A DNA stretch of 64,000 bases from assembly GCA_910579935.1 (NCBI GenBank), contig CAJTVQ010000013.1:19749-83748 (forward strand), read 5' to 3'. Position numbers and translations under genes: made by a program. Below the pieces are notes generated by a model. That model saw nothing but the letters and a program-made list of their open reading frames with translations. It was not told where the DNA came from and did not search any database. The DNA comes from an uncultured Lachnospiraceae bacterium (lineage in GTDB: Bacteria; Bacillota; Clostridia; Lachnospirales; Lachnospiraceae). Shown here in pieces: positions 25,363-34,547 of this stretch (the stretch's first letter is position 1; every line of letters begins with the position of its first letter).

Positions 25363-26403
25363 ATGAGAAAGAAAATTTATTTGGGAATATGGCTCATACT
25401 GGCTGTCGGTCTGCTGGCAGGCTGCGGAAGCAGGGCGGAAGAAAATACGGCCGAGGGAGAGGATGCCGCAGGCGGACAGATTGTGCAGAATACACGTTCC
25501 ACACCGGAAATGGACAAAGAGAATGAAGAGAACAGGAAGCCGGAAACGGAAGAAAACGAAAAAGCAGAAGCAGATATGTCGGAACAGGTCATCCTGAATC
25601 CGGAGGATCTGAACGAGCCGGAAATCGGCGGGCAGGAAGTGACGGATGCGATACCGGAAAGACATGCGGTGAATAAACTTCAGATCGTTTTTCTGGGCGA
25701 CAGTATTCTGGACGGCTACCGGAATGAAACGGGAATCGCACATCTTACGGGCGAATACTGTGATGCGGACGTTTATAATCTGGCCATGGGAGGGACGACG
25801 GCAGCCCTGCCCACCAGTGAAAAGGCGGAATATGAAGAATGGACATCGAGATCCCTGCAGGGTGTCGTACATGCCATCTGCGGGAATGTGGACCCGTCCA
25901 TTATGGATGGACATATTGCGAGGGAAATATTTGATATCTGTGACTTTTCCGAGACCGATTATTTTGTGCTGGAATACGGGATGAACGATTTCCTGAGCAG
26001 TATGCCGCTGAACAATGAGGAATCGGTCTATGACCCTTATAGCTATGTGGGAGCGCTGCGTATCGCCGTTAAAAATCTCAGGGAATATTACCCGGATGCG
26101 CAGATCGTTCTCTGTTCGCCGAATTATGCGCATTTTTGGGCGAGCGACGGCACTTATTTGGGAGACGGGAACATGTCGAGCAACGGGATCGCCAATCTGG
26201 TGGAATACCACCGGGTATGCGGGAATGTATCGGCGGACCTGAATACGCTGTTCTTAAATGCATATGACGGAATCGGCCTGGATGCCTATACGGCGGATGA
26301 GTATCTGGAAGACGGCGTGCATCTGTCCGCGAAGGGAAGGGAGGAGTATGCGAAGAAACTGTCACAGATCATTCTGGAATGTGAGGCGACCAGAAATAAT
26401 TAA
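25363..26403 (+). CDS. SGNH/GDSL-hydrolase-type lipoprotein
   Basis: This is a 346-residue protein with a lipoprotein signal (basic start, hydrophobic core, lipobox LLAG-C21) and a long acidic Glu/Asn linker to about residue 100. The SGNH domain follows: FLGDSILDGYRNE (Ser114 as likely nucleophile), NLAMGGTTAA (block II Gly), LEYGMNDFL (block III Asn) and EDGVHLSAKGREEYAKK (block V Asp and His). It should act on an O-acyl or other ester group outside the membrane. The neighbouring ACP, VOC and MBOAT genes support a role in acyl editing of a surface glycan. SD GGAGGAAG is clear. Confidence 0.85.
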   Translation: MRKKIYLGIWLILAVGLLAGCGSRAEENTAEGEDAAGGQIVQNTRSTPEMDKENEENRKPETEENEKAEADMSEQVILNPEDLNEPEIGGQEVTDAIPERHAVNKLQIVFLGDSILDGYRNETGIAHLTGEYCDADVYNLAMGGTTAALPTSEKAEYEEWTSRSLQGVVHAICGNVDPSIMDGHIAREIFDICDFSETDYFVLEYGMNDFLSSMPLNNEESVYDPYSYVGALRIAVKNLREYYPDAQIVLCSPNYAHFWASDGTYLGDGNMSSNGIANLVEYHRVCGNVSADLNTLFLNAYDGIGLDAYTADEYLEDGVHLSAKGREEYAKKLSQIILECEATRNN

Positions 26404-26509
26404 GTGGCAGTAATCCGTAAAGTATGGTAAAATATGTTACGGTTTCGTTGGAACAAAACCGCGGCCGGACGTAAAAAACGGATAGCGGGAGATGAAAGGA
26501 AGGACTGAA

Positions 26510-26755
26510 ATGACAAGAGAAGAAGTATTTTCCACATTGAATGAGGTGTTTCGGGATGTCTTTGACGATGAGTCGATCACCGTAAATGATGCAACGACTT
26601 CAGCGGATATTGAGGAATGGGATTCCCTGGAACATATCAGCCTGATCGCGGCAGTAGAACAGGAATTCGGCATGAAGTTTTCCATGGGAGAGGTAGTCGC
26701 CATGAAGAACGTAGGGGAAATGGCGGATATTATAATAAGCCGGATATCGGACTGA
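26510..26755 (+). CDS. Acyl carrier protein
   Basis: This is an 81-residue protein with the phosphopantetheine attachment motif EEWDSLEHISL; Ser39 carries the prosthetic group. Helices before and after (EEVFSTLNEVFRDVFDD, and SMGEVVAMKNVGEMADIIIS) fit the four-helix ACP fold. It is not next to fatty-acid genes but sits between an SGNH lipoprotein and a VOC/MBOAT pair, so it may supply an acyl group for glycan modification, as DltC does for teichoic acid. No loading ligase is present in the window. ATG 26510 with AAGGAAGGA upstream is preferred over an in-frame ATG 18 bases earlier. Confidence 0.88.
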   Translation: MTREEVFSTLNEVFRDVFDDESITVNDATTSADIEEWDSLEHISLIAAVEQEFGMKFSMGEVVAMKNVGEMADIIISRISD

Positions 26756-26804
26756 CGGCAGCGGATATACGGCTGCCGGGTGCGGAAAAGGAAAAAGGAA
26801 TCGG

Positions 26805-27224
26805 TCAGGCTTCCAGCAGTTCGATCATGCCGAGAAACGGATTCATCAGGAATACCACACGCCGGCCCTCCAGCGCGGGAGCCGGTGCAGGGGCATCTAT
26901 GGCGGTGTACCCTTCTGAGGTGAGTACGGCAAGCTCTTTGTCCAGATCCTGCGTTTCATAGCAGATGTGGTAAGGGCTGTTTTTGTATCTTTTCAGAAGC
27001 CCTGCCACGAGGGATTCGCTGCCGGCAGGGGAGACAAGCTCTATGACATAACCGTCCTTTTCCATAAAGCAGATGTGGATGCCGCGGATGGCATCGTACA
27101 CCGTGTCCCGGCGGACGGTGTAACCCAGACGCCGGAACGCACTTACGGCGGCGTCCATTTTTTTGACCAGATATCCGATATGGTGTATAGTGAATGAGTG
27201 GTTGGGATTCATAATTTGATTCAT
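26805..27224 (-). CDS. VOC superfamily protein (methylmalonyl-CoA epimerase / glyoxalase-like)
   Basis: This is a 139-residue protein with two beta-alpha-beta-beta-beta modules. The first has FTIHHIGYLVKKMDAAVSAF (metal His in HHIGY) and the second SPYHICYETQDLDKELAVL (metal His in YHICY) and MIELLEA (metal Glu). KDGYVIELVSPAGSES supplies another acid. This layout matches methylmalonyl-CoA epimerase and glyoxalase I-like enzymes. It appears in polysaccharide loci with ACP and acyltransferase genes, where its substrate is unknown. The ATG at 27224 has AGGAG upstream. It lies on the opposite strand to its neighbours, 18 bases from the MBOAT start. Confidence 0.8.
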   Translation of the reverse strand: MNQIMNPNHSFTIHHIGYLVKKMDAAVSAFRRLGYTVRRDTVYDAIRGIHICFMEKDGYVIELVSPAGSESLVAGLLKRYKNSPYHICYETQDLDKELAVLTSEGYTAIDAPAPAPALEGRRVVFLMNPFLGMIELLEA

Positions 27225-27242
27225 GGAAAGGCTCCTGTTCTT

Positions 27243-28775
27243 ATGCAAGCTTCGTTTACATCGTTTTATTTTTTATGTTTTTATACTTGTATCTTAATAC
27301 TATATTATCTGATTCCGAAAAAAACGCAATGGGTATTTTTGCTTTTTGTAAGTATTGCCTACTACCTGTTGACCGGAAACGGGGTACTGATCCTGTACCC
27401 GCTTGCAGCGTGCGCGGCGGCATATGCCGGAATCCGCGTGATGGCGGGGACGGAAGACCAAAAGAAAAGACGCATGGCGCTGTTCGGCGTGGCGGCGGTT
27501 CTGATCGGTATACTGGCGGTATTGAAATATGTAAATTTTGCAGTGTATACGGTGAACGGCATGGCCCGCCTGTTCGGGGGAGAAGGGGACGTGCTGGCCG
27601 GGCTGAACCTGATGGCGCCGCTTGGTGTGTCCTTTTACACCTTTTCCATTCTGGGGTATGTGATTGACGTTTATAATAAAATAGCGCAGCCGCAGAAGAA
27701 TTTTTTCCGGCTGGCATTGTACGGTATGTATTTCCCGGCGGTACTGTCTGGGCCGATTCTGCGGTACAGGGAAGACGGGGAACAGTTTTTTGCTCCGCAT
27801 GTACTGGATTACCGGCAGGTGACGTTCGGCCTGCAGCGGATGGTGTGGGGATTTTTTAAGACACTGGTGATTTCGGAGCGGATGAATCTGGTGGTGAATG
27901 CCGTATATAATGATCATATGGCTTATGCAGGGATTTATGTGTGGATAGCTACCGTATGCTTTGCGTTTCAGCTTTATACCAATTTTTCGGGAAGTATGGA
28001 TATTGTGCTGGGGATGTCGCAGACATTCGGCCTGAAACTGCCGGAAAATTTCGAGACGCCGTTTTTGTCCAAAACCATTTCCGAATACTGGCGCAGGTGG
28101 CATATTTCGCTGGGTGTCTGGATGAAGGAATATGTATTTTATCCGATCCTGCGTACACAGACCTTTACGGAAACGGGAAAGCGGCTGAAGGAACGCTTCG
28201 GCAGGAAGCGGGGAAAACAGCTTACGAATTTTTTGGCCATGTTTCTGCTTTGGTTTACCGTGGGCGTCTGGCATGGCGGGGACTGGAAGTTTGTGATCGG
28301 TTCCGGCCTGCTGCACTGGGCCTATATCGTGTGCGGGGAACTGCTTGCGCCGTTTTACGGAAAAGTAATGGAAAAATGCCGTATCGATGCAAAGAGTAAA
28401 TGGCTGGACGGCCTGCGTATCCTGCGGACCTTTTTCCTTGTGAATATCGGTTTCGTTTTCTTCCGGGCGGATTCCGTACCGGCTGCCATACATATGCTGA
28501 AAGCGGCGGTCTGCGGGAACATGAGGGGGACGGCGGAGGGCGCCCTGTTCACGCCGGGACTGGATATCATCGAGGCGGTCATCGCCGTGGTGTCGCTTTT
28601 GATCCTGCTGGCGGTATCCCTGATGCAGCAGAAAGGCCCGGTGAGGGAACGGATTGAGAAAAAAAAGCTGCCGGTGCGGTTTGTTTTGTGGTATGCGCTT
28701 TTGTTTTACACGATCCTGCTGGGATATTACGGTCCAGAATACAGCGCGGCGGAATTCATTTATCAGGGATTTTAA
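27243..28775 (+). CDS. MBOAT family O-acyltransferase (DltB-like), second copy
   Basis: This is a 510-residue polytopic acyltransferase. Markers in order: FTSFYFLCFYTCILILYYLI (first helix), LMAPLGVSFYTFSILGYVID, FPAVLSGPILRYREDGEQFF, LYTNFSGSMDIVLGMSQTFG, ISEYWRRWHISLGVWMKEYV and the catalytic-His segment VGVWHGGDWKFVIGSGLLHW. It is clearly a different branch from the MBOAT at 23593. An in-frame start 45 bases upstream exists but has no ribosome-binding site; ATG 27243 starts the normal N-terminal helix. Its promoter must lie within the divergent VOC gene. With the ACP and SGNH lipoprotein it could form an acylation system. Confidence 0.9.
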   Translation: MQASFTSFYFLCFYTCILILYYLIPKKTQWVFLLFVSIAYYLLTGNGVLILYPLAACAAAYAGIRVMAGTEDQKKRRMALFGVAAVLIGILAVLKYVNFAVYTVNGMARLFGGEGDVLAGLNLMAPLGVSFYTFSILGYVIDVYNKIAQPQKNFFRLALYGMYFPAVLSGPILRYREDGEQFFAPHVLDYRQVTFGLQRMVWGFFKTLVISERMNLVVNAVYNDHMAYAGIYVWIATVCFAFQLYTNFSGSMDIVLGMSQTFGLKLPENFETPFLSKTISEYWRRWHISLGVWMKEYVFYPILRTQTFTETGKRLKERFGRKRGKQLTNFLAMFLLWFTVGVWHGGDWKFVIGSGLLHWAYIVCGELLAPFYGKVMEKCRIDAKSKWLDGLRILRTFFLVNIGFVFFRADSVPAAIHMLKAAVCGNMRGTAEGALFTPGLDIIEAVIAVVSLLILLAVSLMQQKGPVRERIEKKKLPVRFVLWYALLFYTILLGYYGPEYSAAEFIYQGF

Positions 28776-28804
28776 TGGACGATGCAGGGATATTCTGTTA
28801 GAAT
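28776..28804 (+). promoter_or_regulatory. Extended -10 promoter of the 28.8-34.5 kb glycan operon
   Basis: TGGACG (28776-28781) and TAGAAT (28799-28804) are 17 bases apart, and the -10 is preceded by TGT (extended -10). It starts directly after the MBOAT stop codon and about 40 bases before the GT2 gene. Confidence 0.55.
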
Positions 28805-28842
28805 AAGGTAATGATAGACATTGGAAGAGGGAAGAAGGAAAG

Positions 28843-29775
28843 ATGGATAAAATTGCAGTATTGGTACCATGCTATAATGAAGAGAAGACCATTGCAAAAG
28901 TAGTTGCGGACGCAAAGAAGGCGCTGCCAGAGGCGGTGGTGTATGTGTATGATAATAATTCCAGGGACAGGACCGTGGAACTGGCTTCACAGGCCGGTGC
29001 GGTCATCCGTTATGAATATATGCAGGGGAAGGGCAATGTCATCCGGAGGATGTTCCGGGAAATCGATGCGGAATGTTACGTAATGGTGGACGGGGACGAT
29101 ACTTATCCGATGGAATATGCGCCTGAGATGGTGGACAAGGTATTGCACCACAATGCGGACATGGTAGTCGGCGACAGGCTGTCTTCCACTTATTTTACGG
29201 AGAATAAACGTCCGTTCCACAATATGGGCAACAGTCTGGTACGGGGCAGCATCAACCGGCTGTTCGGCTGTGACGTAAAAGATATCATGACGGGATACCG
29301 CGCTTTCAGTTACGGATTCGTAAAGACGTTTCCGGTGCTGTCCAAAGGATTTGAAATCGAAACGGAGATGACCATCCATGCGGTGTCCAACAATATGCAG
29401 ATTGAAAATGTCATCGTAGAGTACCGGGACAGGCCGGAGGGAAGCGAATCGAAGCTGAATACTTATTCCGACGGACTGAAAGTGCTGGGAACCATCGGAC
29501 GGCTGTATAAGGATTATAAGCCGCTGGGCTTCTTCACGATACTGGCGCTGCTGCTGGCGATAGTTTCCATTGCTTTTTTTGTACCGGTTCTGGTGGAATT
29601 TGTCCAGACCGGACTGGTGGCGAAGTTCCCTACACTGTTTGTATGCGGTTTTGTAATGCTGGCGGCGGTGCAGTCTTTTTTTGCAGGGCTGATCCTGTCC
29701 AATATGGCTATCAAAAACCGGCGGGATTTTGAAATTCAGCTGAATATGCTGAAAAGGGACGGATGGCAGGAATGA
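28843..29775 (+). CDS. Family 2 glycosyltransferase with two C-terminal membrane helices (GtrB/ArnC-like)
   Basis: This is a 310-residue protein. The GT-A domain (about 1-225) has IAVLVPCYNEEKTIAKVVAD, VYDNNSRDRTVEL, the DxD motif YVMVDGDDTYPMEYAPEMVD and IMTGYRAFSYGFVKTFP. Two helices follow (LGFFTILALLLAIVSIAFFV and FPTLFVCGFVMLAAVQSFFA). This is the layout of enzymes that make polyprenyl-phosphate sugars at the inner membrane face for use by GT-C transferases. Three such membrane proteins follow in the same operon. SD GAAGGAAAG precedes the ATG. Confidence 0.9.
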   Translation: MDKIAVLVPCYNEEKTIAKVVADAKKALPEAVVYVYDNNSRDRTVELASQAGAVIRYEYMQGKGNVIRRMFREIDAECYVMVDGDDTYPMEYAPEMVDKVLHHNADMVVGDRLSSTYFTENKRPFHNMGNSLVRGSINRLFGCDVKDIMTGYRAFSYGFVKTFPVLSKGFEIETEMTIHAVSNNMQIENVIVEYRDRPEGSESKLNTYSDGLKVLGTIGRLYKDYKPLGFFTILALLLAIVSIAFFVPVLVEFVQTGLVAKFPTLFVCGFVMLAAVQSFFAGLILSNMAIKNRRDFEIQLNMLKRDGWQE

Positions 29776-29799
29776 CGGCAGTGGAGCAAAGTGGACGGG

Positions 29800-31254
29800 A
29801 TGAGTTGGATAAAAAGAGTCAGAGAGAATTTTCATAAAGAAAACGGAAAAAAAGAAAAAACGGAAAATGGAAGGACAGGAGACAGGGGAAAAGAAAAACA
29901 GTGGGAAATCGGACTGCTTATCGTCTGTCTGGGTTTTTATCTGTTTTTCCCGTTTTATGACGGTCCGGTCTGGTGCAGGGATTCCATGAGTTATGCATCC
30001 ATGGACATCACGCGGGAGCCGCTGTATCCGACCCTGCTGTGGCTCTTCCGGAACCTGTTCGGAGAAGAGCGTTATCTGATGCCGGTGGTTCTGCTGCAGA
30101 GTGTCCTGATGGCTTATGCGGCATGGAAGCTGGCGGTCACGGTAAAGAAATACAAAGGGGACAGCCGCTTTCTGGCGGCGCTTGCAGCAGGGTTCCAGTT
30201 CTGCGTCGTGCTTTTGAACCGGCTGGCGGCAAGAAGAGGGTCTTCATATACGGTCAGCATCATGACGGAAGGACTGGGGTTTCCTCTGTATGTCCTGTTT
30301 GTCGTACAGCTTTACCGTTATATCATGGAAGGGAAGCGGCGGAATCTGGCGGGGACGGCATGTTTGGCCTTCCTGCTGGTCAACCTGCGCAAACAGATGC
30401 TGCTGACGCTTTGTATGATGGCTGCGGTTTTTATTTTGTATTTTCTGGTCAAAAAGAGGGAGCCGGGAAAGCTGGCATGTCTGCTTCTGCTGACGGCAGC
30501 CCTGCTGTTTGCGGGGAAACTGACGGACCGGCTGTATAACTATTGTGTGCGCGGCGAGTGGATGGAACATGCGGGGAATTCCACGGGGGTATTGTGCACG
30601 CTCATTTATACTGCGGAAGAAACGGATGCGGCTCTGTTTCAGGATGAGACACTGAAGGCCTTTTATGAAGAAATTTATGCCCGTGCAGATGCGGAAGGCC
30701 TGAACATGGCGTATGCACCGGAAGGGTGGGTGGGGCTGACAACCCATTATGCGGACAGCTATGATGCGATTGGCTATGGTATCGTTCAGCCGGTGATACA
30801 GGAATATATCCGCGGGCATGGCGACGAAAATCCGGTGCAGGAGGCCCTCCGGCTCGATGCATACTGCCGTGATATGACGAGGACGCTGCTTGGGCAGAAA
30901 AAAGGAAAGATCATACGGGTGGTATCTGCGAATATATGGAAGGGATTTGTGAATTCCGTTGCAAGGGTGAACCGCTTTCTCAATCTATATGCGCTGCTGG
31001 CCTATCTGCTTTATATCGGTCTGTATGTCGCCGGGGTGCGCAGGCGCAGGTGCTGGAACAGGCCGGATGAAACGGCGTCGTTTGCAGAACTTGTATTCAT
31101 CGGGCTGGGTATCAACTGCGGTGTGGTGGGTGTTACGATTTTTACGCAGCCGCGTTACATGATATACAGTATGGGACTGTTTTACTGTGCGCTGGCAGTC
31201 CTGCTGTATGACGCCGCTGAGAATCTACGGGAGAAGAAACGAGGAAGAAGATGA
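29800..31254 (+). CDS. Polytopic membrane glycosyltransferase-like protein (GT-C type)
   Basis: This is a protein of 484 residues with a charged cytoplasmic N-terminus (KENGKKEKTENGRTGDRGKE) and then about ten helices starting IGLLIVCLGFYLFFPFY. The first outer loop carries GPVWCRDSMSYASMDITREPLYPTLL; the acidic D-S-x-x-Y and D-x-T-R-E-P-L-YP pattern is common to GT-C transferases and undecaprenyl-sugar-dependent enzymes. A GTG at 29791 with GGAG 4 bases upstream is an alternative start. It ends in an ATGA overlap with the next gene. The donor is probably the lipid sugar made by the preceding GT2. Confidence 0.68.
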   Translation: MSWIKRVRENFHKENGKKEKTENGRTGDRGKEKQWEIGLLIVCLGFYLFFPFYDGPVWCRDSMSYASMDITREPLYPTLLWLFRNLFGEERYLMPVVLLQSVLMAYAAWKLAVTVKKYKGDSRFLAALAAGFQFCVVLLNRLAARRGSSYTVSIMTEGLGFPLYVLFVVQLYRYIMEGKRRNLAGTACLAFLLVNLRKQMLLTLCMMAAVFILYFLVKKREPGKLACLLLLTAALLFAGKLTDRLYNYCVRGEWMEHAGNSTGVLCTLIYTAEETDAALFQDETLKAFYEEIYARADAEGLNMAYAPEGWVGLTTHYADSYDAIGYGIVQPVIQEYIRGHGDENPVQEALRLDAYCRDMTRTLLGQKKGKIIRVVSANIWKGFVNSVARVNRFLNLYALLAYLLYIGLYVAGVRRRRCWNRPDETASFAELVFIGLGINCGVVGVTIFTQPRYMIYSMGLFYCALAVLLYDAAENLREKKRGRR

Positions 31255-33017
31255 AGAAAAGAAAGCTGATCGCATATTGGTATGTGATCCTGATCGCATT
31301 GTTTTTTATCGGAACGGCCGGCGTATATATTGTGTGCGGGGAATCGAGTTATATTGCGGTTCATGATAATCTGGATCTGTTCATGGCGCAGTTTCGGATG
31401 CTGAAAAATACGGGCAGTTTTTTTGCCCATGGCGTGGAGGTGCCTTTTCTGGGCGGGGTGACAAGGGACAATCTGCCTTCGGAACTGTCGCTTTACACGG
31501 TTCTTTATATGCTCCTGCCTTCCTTCGCGGCTTATGTGACGGGGTATCTGCTGAAAGTAGCGGTTGCCATGGGAAGCGTCTGGCTGCTGGCGAAGGACTG
31601 GTACGGGGAAAGTTTTAAAGAATATAAGCCGCTTGCGGTATTGATGGGGTTTGCTTACGGTGTGCTGAATCTGTTTCCTGCTTTCGGTATTCCGTTTGCG
31701 TCCATCCCGCTGGCGGTATATCTGCTGCGGAAAATTTATAAAGAGCCCTCCGTGAAACTGTATCTTGCGTTGTTCTGCTATCCGTTCCTTTCCTATTTTT
31801 CCTATTTCGGTTTTTTTATACTGGCATATACGGCAGTGGCGGCAGTCTGGCTGGGACTGCGGGACAGGAAGCTGCCGAAGGCGCTGATCGGGGCGGTTTT
31901 TGTACTGGCCGCGGGATATATGGCGTTTGAATACCGGCTGTTCTGGGTCATGCTGTTCGACGGAACGGAAACGATACGCGCTACCATGGTGGAAGCGGAT
32001 CTGACGGCAAAAGAGATACTGGCGCAAAGCCTGGATGTATGGCTGCATGGGAATTTCCATGCGGAAAGCGTGCATGACCGGTTTATCTGGTGGATCTGCA
32101 TGATTTATTTTCTCTACCGGAACGACCGGTATATTGCGAAGCAGGATTGGAAAGGAATGTTCCACGACGTATACAATCTGCTGATGCTGGTACTGGCGTT
32201 CAACAGTGTGGTATACGGTTTATACAACTGGGGGGCGTTCCGCGGACTGGTGGAAACACTGGTTCCGTTTTTAAAGGGATTTCAGTTCAACCGGACGGTC
32301 TTTTTCAGCCCGTTCTGCTGGTATGCGGCATTTTTCATCGTGCTTCAGCGGATGTATGCGGCGGCGGGAGAAAAAGGACAGGGGATTTTAGGAATGGTGC
32401 ATGGATGGCGCAGGCCGGCGGCAAACGGTATGGCCCTGATCGCGGTCGCGGTCATCCTGCTGGCACCTACCAGATACAATGACCTGCTTGCTACCTGCAA
32501 AAATAAGGCGCTGGAACTTTTAAAAGGGAAGAACATAGACGAGATGAATTATGAGGAGTTCTATTCCGAGGAGCTGTTTCGGGAAATTAAGGAGGATATC
32601 GGCTACAGCGGGGAGTGGTCGGCGGCCTACGGCCTGCATCCCGCAGTGCTGGAATACAGCGGAATTGCCACGCTGGACGGATATCTTGGCTTTTATCCGC
32701 AGCAGTATAAGGAAGATTTCCGGCGTATCATTGCCCCGGCGCTGGAGCGGGTGGAGGCCAGCCGGATTTATTATGACGACTGGGGAGCCAGGGCATATCT
32801 GTATTCGGGTTCGGAGGCTTCCGTGGTGAGCAGCCTTAAGAGTTTTACGATTGCGGACAGGGAAATCTGCATGGATGTGCAGGCGTTTGAAGAGCTGGGC
32901 GGCCGGTATATTTTTTCCAGATTCGAACTGTCCAATGCGGAGGAAGCAGGATTACGCTTCGTGAAGGCTTATGGAACGGAGAAATCTCCTTATATGGTTT
33001 ATCTGTATATGAGGTGA
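31251..33017 (+). CDS. Polytopic membrane protein, DUF6044-like
   Basis: This is a 588-residue protein with about eleven helices in the first 410 residues and a soluble C-terminal domain. After helix 1 it has YIAVHDNLDLFMAQFRMLKN and FLGGVTRDNLPSELSLYTVL. The HDNLD motif and RD-x-LPSEL are typical of DUF6044 proteins, membrane enzymes of GT-C character. Other landmarks are GFQFNRTVFFSPFCWYAAFF and the outer-domain GYLGFYPQQYKEDFRRIIAP. Translational coupling to the gene before it (4-base overlap) argues for one pathway. Confidence 0.75.
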   Translation: MKKRKLIAYWYVILIALFFIGTAGVYIVCGESSYIAVHDNLDLFMAQFRMLKNTGSFFAHGVEVPFLGGVTRDNLPSELSLYTVLYMLLPSFAAYVTGYLLKVAVAMGSVWLLAKDWYGESFKEYKPLAVLMGFAYGVLNLFPAFGIPFASIPLAVYLLRKIYKEPSVKLYLALFCYPFLSYFSYFGFFILAYTAVAAVWLGLRDRKLPKALIGAVFVLAAGYMAFEYRLFWVMLFDGTETIRATMVEADLTAKEILAQSLDVWLHGNFHAESVHDRFIWWICMIYFLYRNDRYIAKQDWKGMFHDVYNLLMLVLAFNSVVYGLYNWGAFRGLVETLVPFLKGFQFNRTVFFSPFCWYAAFFIVLQRMYAAAGEKGQGILGMVHGWRRPAANGMALIAVAVILLAPTRYNDLLATCKNKALELLKGKNIDEMNYEEFYSEELFREIKEDIGYSGEWSAAYGLHPAVLEYSGIATLDGYLGFYPQQYKEDFRRIIAPALERVEASRIYYDDWGARAYLYSGSEASVVSSLKSFTIADREICMDVQAFEELGGRYIFSRFELSNAEEAGLRFVKAYGTEKSPYMVYLYMR

Positions 33018-33033
33018 CAGCAGAGGTAGAAGT

Positions 33034-34545
33034 ATGAGAGAATGGAAGGACAGGAAGGAAAAAGAAGAACTTTTCCGGGGAGAACGGGCGGCGGAACTTA
33101 TTTTTTACCTGCTGGTATTTGCCGCGATCGCCTGTTTTGCCATGATACAGACATACGGAGACCCGCCGGATGAAATCAACCGGTTCAAGGTGGTGAATTA
33201 CATATGCAGGTATGGCAGACTGCCGCACGGGGCGGATCCGGAGGTGATACTGGACGGTTACGGCGCCTCTTATGCATTTCAGCCTATGCTGACTTATATC
33301 CTGCAGGGCTTTTTGCTGCGCTTTTTACGTCTGTTTACCTCGGACGGCTATGTGCTTTTGCTGGCGGCCCGGCTGGTAAATGCGGTATTTGGCGTCCTGA
33401 TGGCCTATTATGTGCGGCGGATTGCGAAGGAAGCCTGGAAAAATCCGTATCTGCAATGGGCGTTTACGCTGATGACAGTCTTTCTCCCCCAGAATATTTT
33501 TATTCATTCGTATGTAAATACGGATTCCATGGCCATGTTATCGACAGCAGTCATCTTCTATACGCTGCTCCGCTCACAGCGGACGGGCTATGAAAGGAGA
33601 GACTGCATACGACTGGCGGCAGGAATTATCCTGTGCGCGATGTCTTATTATAATGCGTACGGCATCATCGTGGCGGCAATCCTCATTTTTGCCCTGAATT
33701 ACGTGCACATCTCGAAAGAAAAGGGCATATGGACCGAGTGGGGGCCGCTTCTGAAAAGCGGAATCCTGATCTCCGTTCTTGTGCTGGCAGGTATCGGCTG
33801 GTGGTTTATCCGCAATGCCGTATTGTATGACGGAGATATCATCGCCATGCAGGCAAGGCGCGAATGCGCCATCCGTACAGCTTCGGAGGAGTTCAATCCG
33901 CTGACCCGGTTCACCTATCAGAATTCGGGAATTCCTCTGTATGAAATGCTGTTTAAAACCGACTATCTGCGGCTGCTCAGAGACAGTTTCATAGCCATGT
34001 TCGGGCCGATGCTGATACCGACACACGGACTGATCTACGTATATTATAAGCGTTTTTGGATTCTTACCTGTACAGCTGCCGTCCTGCCGCTGCAGTTTTT
34101 ATGGAAGAAACAGGAGAAAACAGGGCAGGAGGATCAAAATCCTGAAAGCAGAAAAAACAAATGGGTATTCTATTTTAGTATGGCGTTATTTTGTGCGATT
34201 ACGATAGGACTGGGCATCTATTATTCCTACGCATGGGAGTACCAGCCTCAGGGAAGATATATCCTGCCGGTGCTGATACCCCTCATGTATCTGGTAACGC
34301 TTGGCATGGAGAAGCTGTGCGGACTAATGAAATGGTGCGGTGAACGGACGGCGGCGCTGCTGTCAGGGGAAAGAAGCAAAGAGTCGGCGGTAAAGGCAGG
34401 GGTATTCTGCGGAAAACTGTTCTGTCTTGGTGTAATGGCTTATGTAATGCTGGCATTTGCATACAGTTTATTTATCCGCTTCCTGCCATATTATATGCAG
34501 GGTGAAAACATGTTTTCCATGTACGGAAAGGATTTTACACCATAG
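33034..34545 (+). CDS. Polytopic membrane glycosyltransferase-like protein (PMT/GT39-like GT-C)
   Basis: This is a 503-residue protein with about ten helices. After the first helix it shows TYGDPPDEINRFKVVNYICR and YGRLPHGADPEV, the acidic PDExxRF motif of protein- or polymer-mannosyltransferase-like GT-C enzymes that binds metal or the phosphate of the lipid donor. It also has WAFTLMTVFLPQNIFIHSYV with NTDSMAML, a second motif of this group. It starts 16 bases after the DUF6044-like gene and is last in its operon. A palindromic repeat begins 2 bases after the stop and may serve as transcript end. Confidence 0.75.
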   Translation: MREWKDRKEKEELFRGERAAELIFYLLVFAAIACFAMIQTYGDPPDEINRFKVVNYICRYGRLPHGADPEVILDGYGASYAFQPMLTYILQGFLLRFLRLFTSDGYVLLLAARLVNAVFGVLMAYYVRRIAKEAWKNPYLQWAFTLMTVFLPQNIFIHSYVNTDSMAMLSTAVIFYTLLRSQRTGYERRDCIRLAAGIILCAMSYYNAYGIIVAAILIFALNYVHISKEKGIWTEWGPLLKSGILISVLVLAGIGWWFIRNAVLYDGDIIAMQARRECAIRTASEEFNPLTRFTYQNSGIPLYEMLFKTDYLRLLRDSFIAMFGPMLIPTHGLIYVYYKRFWILTCTAAVLPLQFLWKKQEKTGQEDQNPESRKNKWVFYFSMALFCAITIGLGIYYSYAWEYQPQGRYILPVLIPLMYLVTLGMEKLCGLMKWCGERTAALLSGERSKESAVKAGVFCGKLFCLGVMAYVMLAFAYSLFIRFLPYYMQGENMFSMYGKDFTP

Positions 34546-34547
34546 CA

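Noticed and set aside
27300..28493. Nearly 400-codon minus-strand frame opposite the second MBOAT gene
   Set aside because: It is a shadow of the MBOAT coding sequence; no start signal and no family motifs.
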